From Serratia marcescens (GTDB lineage Bacteria > Pseudomonadota > Gammaproteobacteria > Enterobacterales > Enterobacteriaceae): a DNA stretch of 64,000 bases. The position numbers and the translations under genes were made by a program. Shown one piece after another: positions 19,252 to 27,984 of the stretch. The DNA lies in NCBI GenBank assembly GCA_015548865.1, contig JADMXW010000015.1, forward strand, positions 1 to 64,000, read 5' to 3'. The notes under the pieces were generated by a model. It did no database searches, had not been told where the DNA came from, and worked only from the letters and a program-made list of their open reading frames with translations. How positions within the stretch are numbered: position 1 is the stretch's first letter; every line of letters starts with the position of its first letter.

Positions 19252-20655
19252 CTACCCTACGCATACCAGCGCTCTTTGCTTATCCAGCAGGAAAGGGCGC
19301 AGATAGCCAACGGTATTGGACATTGGCAATACGTCGGGGTGCAATGGAATATGCAATATCTCGTCCAGATACCTTCTTCGATTGAGAATACGCTGCCACA
19401 GCGCTGGGTACGCGGAGGCTATTTCGGTTCGCAGGTTTGCGTCTGCTAGCGCCACAGTATCTTCGATGCTGGTCCCTGCATAGCCGTGTACCGAAGGGAT
19501 AATATCGATCTGCATCAGCATACCGCTGGCAAGCGCAATGGGTGAACCTTGGCTGATAGGGGAGCAGAGCCACTCTTCATCGGCCACCAAATGACCCGGA
19601 TTCAGATGCCAGTGAAACCGCTCTTTGGGCAGAATCTCCTCGATTAACGCATAGATCTCCCCGCCCGTGATACCGACGCGCAGCGCTGTCAGCCAGCATA
19701 CGACGGCGTGATAATAAGGAATGGCGACACGTTCCAGATAGTCACTGGTTTTGGCCGGTAGCATCTCGCGATGTTTTACCACATAGGCTGCCCGGCTTGA
19801 GAGCCCCCCCTTGAAACCGGTGGTGAGGGAAAACTTATCCCCCAAGGATATTTTTTTATCCCTGGGATAGAGTTGGGCTTGCTCAAAACGATCGCCGGTG
19901 GCGGCGATGGTAACCACGTTATGGGGTTGCCCTTCAGCAGCCAGTAACGCGGCGATCTCTTTTTCTGTTTTACCAATCTCTATCGCATTGAGTGCATTGA
20001 GGATCGCGGTTGATGCCAGATTCGCTCCGTATTCATAGTGCGCCAGTTCGTTAGCATTATTCGTTGTGCGCACACCGCCGTCGGGAGAAATAAAAATAGG
20101 CGTAGCATTCACCAACGCCGTGGTGGAGGGTAATGCGTCCCGAATGCTCTGGTAAATAAAATGTGGGATATCAAACATGGCTTTGCCTGATGGCCCATTT
20201 AACGCCAGATGTTTCCAACCAGCAATCCCAACACGTTTACAAAGCGAAATGCCGGACTGCTTAAGCAGTTGAGTGAGATCGAAATCGGGTGGGCATGGCT
20301 GGTCGGGGAGTGAAAAACAGGGAGCGTGTAAAACGGCACCGGGTAGTCGGGCGTGAGGCACCAACTTGAGGTTTTCATTTCCCATGACATAGGTTGCTGC
20401 ACCATTTTTTGCGACGATCAACAGTGCCTCTTCGAAGCGGGGAATAAATCCACTTAGATATTCGAAATTTCCTCCATGCTCTTTATCTGCATAGATAACC
20501 AATGCATCAAGACCGTGATGACGCATGCAGTGTAAGACTCGCCTTAGTCGTTCTCGCTGGGTTTCATCACTAAGAGGAGTGCTCTGCACACCTGCATAAG
20601 TTTCCGGCTGAGGAATGGCTTGCAGTGTGTATGATTCCGGTTCATTCACTGTCAT
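19252..20655 (-). CDS. M24 (creatinase/prolidase-fold) protein lacking metal ligands
   Basis: 467-aa protein with the two-domain creatinase/prolidase layout: an N-terminal domain (about 30-170, 'ALVIYADKEHGGNFEYLSGF') and a pita-bread C-terminal domain. M24 metallopeptidases hold two metals through D, D, H, E and E. Here the first-Asp region reads 'FSLTTGFKGGLSSRAAYVV' with neither Asp, His355 may remain ('NPGHLVADEE'), the first Glu is replaced ('MQIDIIPS') and the last Glu survives ('GTSIEDTVAL'). It is therefore unlikely to be an aminopeptidase; a metal-free hydrolase like creatinase is one option. It is divergent from the RraA/MFS operon, which suggests a joint catabolic pathway. ATG 20655 has AGAGG upstream. 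Confidence 0.72.
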   Translation of the reverse strand: MTVNEPESYTLQAIPQPETYAGVQSTPLSDETQRERLRRVLHCMRHHGLDALVIYADKEHGGNFEYLSGFIPRFEEALLIVAKNGAATYVMGNENLKLVPHARLPGAVLHAPCFSLPDQPCPPDFDLTQLLKQSGISLCKRVGIAGWKHLALNGPSGKAMFDIPHFIYQSIRDALPSTTALVNATPIFISPDGGVRTTNNANELAHYEYGANLASTAILNALNAIEIGKTEKEIAALLAAEGQPHNVVTIAATGDRFEQAQLYPRDKKISLGDKFSLTTGFKGGLSSRAAYVVKHREMLPAKTSDYLERVAIPYYHAVVCWLTALRVGITGGEIYALIEEILPKERFHWHLNPGHLVADEEWLCSPISQGSPIALASGMLMQIDIIPSVHGYAGTSIEDTVALADANLRTEIASAYPALWQRILNRRRYLDEILHIPLHPDVLPMSNTVGYLRPFLLDKQRALVCVG

Positions 20656-20842
20656 GATCGCCTCTGAATAATGGGGGAAAGGTTGCTGCCTCTGATTGTA
20701 TCAACGAATTATAACCTAACCTGACTTCGTCTCGCGGTGTTGAGTCTGGCGATAATAAAGATTTTTCGGCGGATCACATTTTAGTTATCGGCGGTCAGGC
20801 TTTAAATTATTTTTATATAATAAAATTATTTTAACGCAATGA

Positions 20843-20875
20843 ATCCTATGGTTTTTATGGGATGTCTCATCCTAT
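20843..20875. promoter_or_regulatory. Candidate LysR-type operator between the M24 and RraA genes
   Basis: Three half-sites, ATCCTAT (20843), ATGGGAT (20857) and ATCCTAT (20869), form two overlapping dyads with 14- and 12-base start-to-start spacing. They lie in the 346-bp divergent gap 20656-21001, which is otherwise A/T-rich with no gene. The LysR regulator at 23745 is the likely reader. Inference from symmetry and position. Confidence 0.45.
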
Positions 20876-21001
20876 GATAAATTTGTTTTTTTACCATATT
20901 CATTTTTTCTTAACTTAGGTTCAGTGATGCACCATTGCGGCTGGTGTGGCTATTTCGGATATTTATTGCGAAATATTTTTGTTTTTATAAAGAGGTTCGC
21001 A

Positions 21002-21664
21002 ATGAATGATGCTGAATATTTAGCAAAGGTCAAAATACTGACGACGCCGGAGCTTGCTGATGCGCTTGATTTCTTTTCTTTGCCTGGAACGTTACTTGGT
21101 TTGAAGGCGATTACTGGTAATCAAAAAATAGCAGGATGGGCCTGGACAGTACGTTATGTTCCCGTTGATCCCGATAATCCTGGTTCCGTAGGTGATTATA
21201 TCGATCATGTTCAGCCAGGGGATGTTGTTGTTATTGATAATGCGGGTCGCCAGGATTGTACCGTATGGGGCGGAATTTTAAGTCAGGTTGCTGCGGCTAA
21301 AGGTATTGCCGGAACCATTATTAATGGTGTAAGCCGTGATACAGATGAAGCGATAAATGCACATTATCCCATCTATGCCTGCGGTAATTATATGCGAACA
21401 GGAAAAGATCGGGTTCAGGTTGCCGCGGTAACCGATGCTATCAATATGTGTGGTGTATTAGTGAATCAAGGTGACCTGATGGTGGCCGATATTGATGGTG
21501 TGGTAGTGATTGGTAAAAAGCACATTGCTCAGGTAATTGATCGTGCATTGGAAATGAAAGAAATAGAAGATCAGATTGTTCATGATGCTCTGGCCGGGAT
21601 GTCTATTTCTGCTGCCAGAAAGAAGCATAATTATCACCTTTTACAACGCAACCCCTCTTTATGA
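21002..21664 (+). CDS. RraA-like aldolase/decarboxylase family protein (first copy)
   Basis: 220-aa protein of the RraA / 4-hydroxy-4-methyl-2-oxoglutarate aldolase superfamily. 'PELADALDFF' begins the fold, 'GDVVVIDNAGRQDCTVWGGILSQVAAAKGIAGTI' is the phosphate/pyruvate-binding half, 'NGVSRDTDE' holds the Arg-Asp pair used for pyruvate and divalent metal in the aldolases, and 'GDLMVADIDGVVVI' is the closing signature. Members act as aldolases or oxaloacetate decarboxylases; RraA itself binds RNase E. Operon context with a carrier favours catabolism. ATG 21002 has AGAGG 6 bases upstream; the ATG at 20924 has none. Overlap with the next gene is absent, with a 13-base gap. Confidence 0.78.
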   Translation: MNDAEYLAKVKILTTPELADALDFFSLPGTLLGLKAITGNQKIAGWAWTVRYVPVDPDNPGSVGDYIDHVQPGDVVVIDNAGRQDCTVWGGILSQVAAAKGIAGTIINGVSRDTDEAINAHYPIYACGNYMRTGKDRVQVAAVTDAINMCGVLVNQGDLMVADIDGVVVIGKKHIAQVIDRALEMKEIEDQIVHDALAGMSISAARKKHNYHLLQRNPSL

Positions 21665-21677
21665 ATAAGGCTACATC

Positions 21678-22331
21678 GTGAAAAATGAAAATACGCTGAC
21701 TAATGCCGTTATCGAACATTTGATTCGATTGGGAAGCGCAACCCTTTATGAAGCACAAGGAGCTTTTGGTGCATTGGCTGAAGAAATAAAACCCCTTGCT
21801 CGCGGTATGAAAATGGCAGGGCCAGCCTTGACATTACACATGCGCCCTGGTGACAACCTGATGGTTCACTATGCCTTAATGCATGCAAAAAAAGGTGATG
21901 TACTGATTATTAATTGTGATGGTTTTACTGGCGCCGGTATTTGGGGGGATGTGCTTACGACACAGGCGCAACATATTGGCTTGGCAGGATTGGTTGTCAA
22001 TGGTGCGGTAAGAGACAGCGATGCGATTATCGAATCTGGTTTTCCTGTCTTTGCCCGCGGTATCTCGATTCGAGGAACGGAGAAAAAACAACCAGGCACG
22101 CTCAATGGAACGTTGATTATTGGTGATTGTATTATCCGGTCAGGTGATATCGTTGTCGGTGATTCGGATGGTCTGGTCATCATTGAGCGGGAACAGGTTG
22201 ATAACGTTATTAAACTCTCCGACGCGAGAGAGGAAAAAGAAAATAACTATAAAAATAAAATCATCAATGGTGCGACAACAGCGGAATTGATGCAGCTGAA
22301 TCGCGTCTTTGATTATCTCGATTTAAAATGA
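21678..22331 (+). CDS. RraA-like aldolase/decarboxylase family protein (second copy)
   Basis: 217-aa paralogue of the preceding protein. 'GSATLYEAQGAFGALAEEI' replaces the usual start, 'PGDNLMVHYALMHAKKGDVLIIN' and 'GIWGDVLTTQAQHIGLAGLVVNGAVRDSDAI' carry the binding half with Arg-Asp, and 'SGDIVVGDSDGLVII' closes it. This copy is nearer to 4-carboxy-4-hydroxy-2-oxoadipate-type aldolases. Two non-identical copies in one operon could form a mixed oligomer or act on successive substrates. The start is a GTG at 21678 with TAAGG upstream. Confidence 0.78.
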   Translation: MKNENTLTNAVIEHLIRLGSATLYEAQGAFGALAEEIKPLARGMKMAGPALTLHMRPGDNLMVHYALMHAKKGDVLIINCDGFTGAGIWGDVLTTQAQHIGLAGLVVNGAVRDSDAIIESGFPVFARGISIRGTEKKQPGTLNGTLIIGDCIIRSGDIVVGDSDGLVIIEREQVDNVIKLSDAREEKENNYKNKIINGATTAELMQLNRVFDYLDLK

Positions 22332-22341
22332 GGTTTTTAAA

Positions 22342-23676
22342 ATGAGTCTGAATATAGAACAGGCAGCATCAGGGGTTAAACCGACCCATCATCGGTGGTG
22401 GGTCGCCTTCTTATTTTTCCTGATTTATACCATTGCGGCAGCAGACAGGGCCAACCTGGGGGTAGCGCTACCGTTTATTAGAAAAGAATTTACCATGACC
22501 AATGCCGAAGCCGGTGCGCTTGTCAGCCTGTTTCTGTTGGCTTATGCCTTTATCCAAATCCCTTCGGCCTGGTTGATTACGCGTTTTGGTGTGAGAAAAG
22601 TCTTCACGTCATCCATGATCCTGACGTCCATCGCTACCGCACTGACGGGATTTGCCGGGTCCATTCTGCAACTTAAAATGTGTCGGGTGTTGTTAGGCAT
22701 TGCTGAAGGCCCACTGCCTATTGGCGTAACTTCCACCATTAACAACTGGTTTCCGTCAAAAGAGAAGGGCATCGCGTCGGGCATTTTTCTCTCTTCTATC
22801 AAGCTTGGTCCCGTAATAACGCCGATTATCGGTTCGTTTATTATCATGCATTGGGGATGGAAAGAGGTCTTTTTGTTCTTCGCCCTTCCGGGACTGTTCC
22901 TGCCTGTCATGTGGTTTATGTTTGTGAAAGATAAACCTGCTGAGTCTGGCTTCGTCAATCAACAGGAAGTCGACATCATCAATGAAAAGCAGATGACGGC
23001 GCAGGTTCAAGAGAAGAAGGCCTACAAACGGATACCTTACCTGGACAGATTTATTCGGGTACGCAATACCCCTAAAGTGACAACAACCCAGCAAGTGTAT
23101 CGATCATGGAATGTGTTTGGCTGCGGTCTGGGTTATTGCTGCCAGTTAGGGATTTCCAGCTTGTTGCTTGCCTGGATTCCCACGTATCTGCTGTCGGAAA
23201 AAAACCTTTCTGTGGTCGGTATGGGGTTTGTCTCTGCTGCACCCTGGGTGGGTGCTGTGCTGGGTAATCTGTTGGGCGGAATCCTCTCTGATACGCTGCT
23301 GGATAAACGCAGAAAACCGGGCATGTTGCTCTCGGCCGTTTCGACATCGGTGATGATGTTGTGCCTGCTGTATATGCCTGCTAATCCAGCCTTGTGCGCA
23401 TTGCTACTGTTTATGACCGGTTTGTTGTTGAGCATTGGGTTCTCCGCTTATATGGTCTATCCCATGTCTTTCGTGGCCAAAGATAAATTCCCGATCGCCA
23501 ATGCGATTGTCAATATGGGAGGGCAATTAGGCGGTGCGGCGACGCCCTTTATTGCCGGATTGATTCTTGACCATTATGGTTGGAATACCGTGTTTCTGTT
23601 TATGGCGGCCATTTCACTGCTGACATTTTTGGTTGTAGTAACCATTGATGAGCCGATGGAAAACTGTGACGCCTAA
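22342..23676 (+). CDS. MFS transporter, anion:cation symporter (ACS) family
   Basis: 444-aa inner-membrane carrier with 12 predicted helices. 'AAADRANLGVALPFIRKEF' in helix 1 is the ACS-family mark (hexuronate, galactonate, tartrate, phthalate carriers). 'RFGVRKVF' is the loop 2-3 signature, and the second half repeats the pattern. Ten bases separate it from the second RraA copy, with GAGG upstream of ATG 22342. It probably imports a carboxylated substrate that the RraA-like enzymes process. The exact anion cannot be told from sequence. Confidence 0.82.
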   Translation: MSLNIEQAASGVKPTHHRWWVAFLFFLIYTIAAADRANLGVALPFIRKEFTMTNAEAGALVSLFLLAYAFIQIPSAWLITRFGVRKVFTSSMILTSIATALTGFAGSILQLKMCRVLLGIAEGPLPIGVTSTINNWFPSKEKGIASGIFLSSIKLGPVITPIIGSFIIMHWGWKEVFLFFALPGLFLPVMWFMFVKDKPAESGFVNQQEVDIINEKQMTAQVQEKKAYKRIPYLDRFIRVRNTPKVTTTQQVYRSWNVFGCGLGYCCQLGISSLLLAWIPTYLLSEKNLSVVGMGFVSAAPWVGAVLGNLLGGILSDTLLDKRRKPGMLLSAVSTSVMMLCLLYMPANPALCALLLFMTGLLLSIGFSAYMVYPMSFVAKDKFPIANAIVNMGGQLGGAATPFIAGLILDHYGWNTVFLFMAAISLLTFLVVVTIDEPMENCDA

Positions 23677-23744
23677 TAATTTCCGTTAAGGAAAGATATT
23701 CTGATATTGGGGAAGCGGAGTATATGCTTCCCTTTTTTACCCTG

Positions 23745-24638
23745 TTATTCGGCTATCTTTTTCATGGTATCAATAAAGGCATGGATATTAGGGTTAGTAT
23801 TTTTGGGGTTATACACCGCGTAGATATAGCTGAGGCAGCGAAAGTCTTCAATTGGCAGGAATATGATATCTTGCCGGTTATTGGGAATGGTGGTTTTTCC
23901 CACCAGTGTTACACCCAGTCCTGCCCCCACCAGTGCTAATGCAGTGTGAATTTCAACAACGCGATGGGAAACCGCTGGGCGAATACCGTATTCATCAAAT
24001 TTCTCAAATACGCGTAATGAGTAACCACTTTTTGGGTCACTGGGGAAAATGATAAACGGAGAATTACAAAAATCGCGTAGCGTAATATATTTTTTCTTGC
24101 TTAAATAATGATTCTTTGGGATCGCCGCGATAAGAGGATCAATCAGTATCAGTTCATGATTGAGTTCATGTCCAATAAAATTATCGTTATCCATTTCCCG
24201 TGTGAAGCCGATGTCAAGCTCATGGTTCAATAGCAACTCTGGCTGATACTCGGAAAGAACCTCTTTCAGATTTATTTCAATATGCCCATGCGTGTCAGCG
24301 AAGTATTTTATTGTCTCTGGAATGAGGTTAAACATGACAGAGCGAACGAACCCAAGTGTCAGCGTGATAGATTTGCTGTTAACATATTGCCAGGCATCTT
24401 TTTCAAGTTTTTCAATATTAAAGATAATCTCTGGTGCACGTTGGTAGATAAATTCTCCGAGCCGGGTTAAGGTCATCGGCCGTGAACTACGATTGAACAA
24501 CTCACCGTTAAGCTCTTTTTCGAGTGCCGAAATTTGCATACTGATTGCTGCAGGTGCCAGATCGAGCATTTTTGCTGCTTGACTGGCACTCCCCGTTTCA
24601 ACCACTTTACAAAAATAGCGCAGTTGTTTGATATTCAA
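23745..24638 (-). CDS. LysR-family transcriptional regulator
   Basis: 297-aa regulator. N-terminal winged helix 'LRYFCKVVETGSASQAAKMLDLAPAAISMQISALEKEL' and a LysR effector domain ('LALVGAGLGVTLVGKTTIPN' near the end). It is convergent with the MFS gene and probably controls the RraA/MFS operon and the M24 gene through the sites at 20843-20875. The start is a TTG at 24638, with AAGAG about 9 bases upstream; no ATG fits the family N-terminus. Confidence 0.85.
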   Translation of the reverse strand: MNIKQLRYFCKVVETGSASQAAKMLDLAPAAISMQISALEKELNGELFNRSSRPMTLTRLGEFIYQRAPEIIFNIEKLEKDAWQYVNSKSITLTLGFVRSVMFNLIPETIKYFADTHGHIEINLKEVLSEYQPELLLNHELDIGFTREMDNDNFIGHELNHELILIDPLIAAIPKNHYLSKKKYITLRDFCNSPFIIFPSDPKSGYSLRVFEKFDEYGIRPAVSHRVVEIHTALALVGAGLGVTLVGKTTIPNNRQDIIFLPIEDFRCLSYIYAVYNPKNTNPNIHAFIDTMKKIAE

Positions 24639-25134
24639 AGGCAGGCTCTTATTGTGGTAAAGATGTTATTTAATGATATCTTGATTACTCTTTTTTTTCA
24701 AATTATCACCGGTGTGATAATAGGGTAAATTGTGATGATATCGTTATTGTAAATAATTAAATGCAGTATTTTTATTTCAGTGTAATAAATAGTGGCATGT
24801 AGCAATAAATAACGCTTTCCTTTTTCTTACATCATTATCAATGATGTGGCATGAAGGGCAACCCCAGTTGTACATGGAACTATACAGAATCACACCTTCG
24901 CCACGATCACACAGGAGAGAGAGACCGCCGCAAGTGCTGTTCAAAACGTTAACGTTTTGTCCTGCAACAGGAATTATTTAGGGTGTATAGCTGTGATTTT
25001 TTAGGCTGACTTATCGAAAAGGCGGTCTATCTTCAGTATGGTGTAGGGCATTGGGCGATAACGTATTGGTTGCGTGCCGTGAGCGTGATTGATCGGTGTC
25101 GCCTCACTCCATTTTATTTCACCATGAGGTTGTA
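24639..25134. other. 496-bp intergenic region between lysR and the eamA-type gene
   Basis: 24640-24840 is A/T-rich and probably holds the lysR promoter. 24930-24989 is a partial repeat copy. No credible coding frame is seen in the remainder. Confidence 0.5.
24930..24989. repeat. Partial repeat element (copy 4)
   Basis: Matches the right part of the element at 1295-1549, including the palindrome CAAAACGTTAACGTTTTG (24942-24959) and the AATTATTTAGGG end, but has no left terminus. A truncated relic or solo end. Confidence 0.65.
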
Positions 25135-26034
25135 ATGAGTCTTGCCAAAAAAGGCATGTTGTATGTGTTAATTGCCTCCATCCTGTGGGGCAGTTCCGGT
25201 GTTTGCGCCCAGTATCTGATGGAGCATCTGCACATTTCCGCCGGCTGGTTGACGATGTCACGCCTGCTGTTTTCTGGCATTATTTTATTAATGCTGGGCT
25301 TCTTGCAAGGCCAGCCGGTCTTTAGCGTGTTCAGCGAGAAAAAAGAGGCCATCAAGTTATTTATTTTCAGCCTGTGCGGTACGCTAACGGTGCAGTTTAC
25401 CTTTTTGGTCACGATTGAAAAATCGAATGCGGCAACCGGGACTATCCTTCAGTTCCTCTCTCCGACGGTGATTGTCACTTGGTTTGCGCTGACCCGGAAA
25501 AAACTTCCAGGGATCTTCGTGTGTGCAGCAATACTGACCTCGCTGGCAGGCACCTTTTTACTGGTGACGCACGGTAATCCGACGTCGCTGTCGATCTCGC
25601 CTGCGGCACTAATCTGGGGGATTGCTTCCGCGTTTGCTGCCGCCTTCTATTCCACTTATTCCTCGGGTCTGATATCCCGACACGGCACGTTGCTGGTTGT
25701 TGGATGGAGCATGTTTATTGCGGGGGTGTCGATGATGCCGTTTTTCCTGCTGCCAGAAGAGAATATTGCGATTAACGGTCTTGGTCTGTTTGCCTTTTTC
25801 TATCTGATTGTTGTGGGTACCGCCGTAACGTTCAGCCTGTATCTCAAAGGGGCATCGCTGATTGGTGGCCAGAAGGCCAGCATTCTCAGCTGTGCTGAGC
25901 CGCTAACTAGCGCTGTACTGTCCTTGCTGCTGTTGGGCATTACCTTCACACTGCCCGATTGGCTAGGTACGCTGCTTATCCTTTCATCGGTGCTGCTGAT
26001 TGCGATGGATGCCAAGGGGAAGTTGCATCAATAA
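25135..26034 (+). CDS. EamA-family (DMT) membrane transporter
   Basis: 299-aa inner-membrane protein with ten predicted helices in two EamA repeats. '[19 protein letters not shown]' is the first helix signature, '[30 protein letters not shown]' ends the first repeat, and '[20 protein letters not shown]' is the matching motif in the second. The family exports amino acids or related metabolites; the substrate is unknown. ATG 25135 has GAGG 5 bases upstream. It stands alone, followed by a hairpin. Confidence 0.85.
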   Translation: MSLAKKGMLYVLIASILWGSSGVCAQYLMEHLHISAGWLTMSRLLFSGIILLMLGFLQGQPVFSVFSEKKEAIKLFIFSLCGTLTVQFTFLVTIEKSNAATGTILQFLSPTVIVTWFALTRKKLPGIFVCAAILTSLAGTFLLVTHGNPTSLSISPAALIWGIASAFAAAFYSTYSSGLISRHGTLLVVGWSMFIAGVSMMPFFLLPEENIAINGLGLFAFFYLIVVGTAVTFSLYLKGASLIGGQKASILSCAEPLTSAVLSLLLLGITFTLPDWLGTLLILSSVLLIAMDAKGKLHQ

Positions 26035-26070
26035 ACTGCGGAGCGGTGCTCAAGGGAATGTGACAAGAGA

Positions 26071-26092
26071 CCCCGCTCAATGAAGAGCGGGG
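26071..26092. terminator. Hairpin between the eamA-type and DoxX-type genes
   Basis: Stem CCCCGCTC/GAGCGGGG with a 6-base loop between converging genes; a T-run follows 13 bases later on the plus strand. Confidence 0.55.
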
Positions 26093-26100
26093 GGCGCGAA

Positions 26101-27006
26101 TTATTTTTTCGCTATAATGTCTTCCCGGGCCGCCTTACTCAGGCATAGCGGGATAAGAAATGAAGGCATCAGGTTACGGCGAATTAACCAGTAATCCAGT
26201 GAGAATTTACCACCGCCAGAGAGGATGAAGCTCCCGAAAAATACCAGCAACAACAATATATATTCCCATCCACCATTGCTAAGGCCGCCGGATGCACGAA
26301 TATTCCATGTGTATCCATTAAAGAAATGACCGCCAAATTGGTTAACACTGAGAATATAAAGGAATCCACCCAGCCCAGCCAAACGGGTCAGGAATCCGAA
26401 CCCAAGGCCGATAGCCAATGCGAGTTCGCACAATCCTGCGAAAATGACATATCCAGCAGTATTTGAATGTAAACCATAGCGGATGAATGCTTGTTCCAGA
26501 TTCTGGAAAGACCCCATTCCTGCAAACAGTTTTTCAGTGCAGTGCCCGACCTCATTGAAAGCGAAATAAATACGAACAACCGTCATTTGCCATTGTATAT
26601 CCCCCAGCCCTCCATCTTTTTTATAATTTTTTTGATCGTTACGCATACAATCAAAAAACTGTATAGCGAAAAAGAACATACCCACTGAGCTGATCGCCAT
26701 CACAGGCGTGACGTTATTCATGGCTCCAACACGCCAGGCAATGACGAAAGGTAATAATGACGTAAGGAAACCAACGGCGTAGTTTTTAGGTGTCACAGTG
26801 ACACAAATGATAAAAGAGATGAATAAAAGTATGACGGTGGAATATGCTGAAAAGTCAGGTAATTGTTTTGATATAAAACCACAATATATTGCAACCAGAA
26901 GTGCTAAAAGTACTAATCCTGAAATTAGCGTGTTTGGTACAAATCTGGGTTTTACGTACTCAAGTTCTTCAATAACTGTCTTATTTTCGGTTCTTTCACT
27001 TCCCAT
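26101..27006 (-). CDS. DoxX-like multi-pass membrane protein
   Basis: 301-aa membrane protein. After a polar N-terminus there are four helices, then a DoxX-type module from about residue 165 ('VVRIYFAFNEVGHCTEKLF', 'AGLCELALAIGLGFGFLTRLAGLGGFLYILSV', 'GGWEYILLLLVFFGSFILSGGGKFSLDYWL'). It is longer than ordinary DoxX proteins (about 130-150 aa). DoxX-family proteins are linked to quinone or redox-stress functions, but this one has no assigned job. ATG 27006 has AGGAG upstream. A TetR gene precedes it on the same strand, 140 bases away, so it is the likely target. Confidence 0.65.
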   Translation of the reverse strand: MGSERTENKTVIEELEYVKPRFVPNTLISGLVLLALLVAIYCGFISKQLPDFSAYSTVILLFISFIICVTVTPKNYAVGFLTSLLPFVIAWRVGAMNNVTPVMAISSVGMFFFAIQFFDCMRNDQKNYKKDGGLGDIQWQMTVVRIYFAFNEVGHCTEKLFAGMGSFQNLEQAFIRYGLHSNTAGYVIFAGLCELALAIGLGFGFLTRLAGLGGFLYILSVNQFGGHFFNGYTWNIRASGGLSNGGWEYILLLLVFFGSFILSGGGKFSLDYWLIRRNLMPSFLIPLCLSKAAREDIIAKK

Positions 27007-27117
27007 TTTAGACTCCTGATAAAGTAACACTTTATTACCGCTGTTGCTAAGTGGCTAACAGCAGTGACGGCATATGATACATAGGGAAGGGAAAAGGCCA
27101 TTTCGCCTACAATTAGT

Positions 27118-27140
27118 GTCAGAGATTGATTAACTCTGAC
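27118..27140. promoter_or_regulatory. Inverted repeat between the TetR and DoxX-type genes
   Basis: GTCAGAG-N9-CTCTGAC, 7-bp perfect arms, directly after the TetR stop codon. It may be a weak terminator or a second operator; no T-run on the minus strand. Confidence 0.35.
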
Positions 27141-27146
27141 GTTATT

Positions 27147-27788
27147 TTATTTTTTAGGGTCATCAAAAAATGTATCTAAACCTATCTCAAATAATTCGCC
27201 CAGATTTAATGGGCTGGAGGCACGAAGCATGCCATTGTGTATCATCCCAATCCAGTTTGATGCCAGCAACAGATGAGGATAACGAACAATTCCGTCATTT
27301 CTTAGTTCACCTTCTTGTAAAGCAATTTCCAGCAGCGGCCGTAAAGCATCAATCAATGGTTGATGAACCTCTCGAACATAGGCCTCGGCAAGAGAAGGGA
27401 ATCTGTCACTCTCAACAATCACCAATCTGGCTATTTGCGCGCGGCCCGACGACTCCAGCGTTTGCATGACGGGTAAAAGCACGCGTTTTAAATACTGTTT
27501 AATCGTTTCGTTCTGCTGACGGTGCCCACTTTGTAATTCAATACGCGCCGTTGCTATGAACTCCTGCAACACACTTTCAAAAAGGCTCTCCTTTGTTTGA
27601 AAGTAGTTATACATGGAACCTTTGGCCACACCTGCCTTTTTACAGATATCGGCCACTCGAGCATCAGAAAACCCTTGGTCCATGAACACATCCAGCGCAG
27701 CAGCGATAATTTTTTTACGCGTTTGCTCTGTTTTGTTCGTACTTGGTCCACGGCATCTCTCTGTCTGGGGGGATTCCTTTTCATCCAT
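27147..27788 (-). CDS. TetR-family transcriptional regulator
   Basis: 213-aa repressor. Helix-turn-helix at about residues 23-70: 'TRKKIIAAALDVFMDQGF', 'ARVADICKKAGVAKGSMYNYFQTKESLF'. The C-terminal part is an AcrR-like ligand domain with no recognisable effector. A 44-bp perfect palindrome 20 bases upstream of its ATG should be its autoregulatory operator. The DoxX-type gene follows on the same strand. Confidence 0.87.
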   Translation of the reverse strand: MDEKESPQTERCRGPSTNKTEQTRKKIIAAALDVFMDQGFSDARVADICKKAGVAKGSMYNYFQTKESLFESVLQEFIATARIELQSGHRQQNETIKQYLKRVLLPVMQTLESSGRAQIARLVIVESDRFPSLAEAYVREVHQPLIDALRPLLEIALQEGELRNDGIVRYPHLLLASNWIGMIHNGMLRASSPLNLGELFEIGLDTFFDDPKK

Positions 27789-27807
27789 AGCATTGCCCTC
27801 TGTCGCT

Positions 27808-27851
27808 AGAATACGCCAAAAATGACCTATGGGTCATTTTTGGCGTATTCT
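27808..27851 (-). promoter_or_regulatory. 44-bp perfect palindrome, likely TetR operator
   Basis: Arms AGAATACGCCAAAAATGACC and its exact complement (27832-27851) flank a 4-base centre TATG. It lies 20 bases ahead of the TetR start codon, where its promoter should be. Perfect 20-bp arms are unusually long for a single dimer site and may allow two dimers. Confidence 0.7.
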
Positions 27852-27984
27852 TTTGATATAAATCATATTCGAATGTCAGTTACACAATGAGCCCGCCATC
27901 CCGGCTTGCTGTTTTGCTTTATACGTTACATTTGGATAATGAGTAGAGTATGAACAATCCGCTGTCGTTTCGGCTAAGCAGTAA

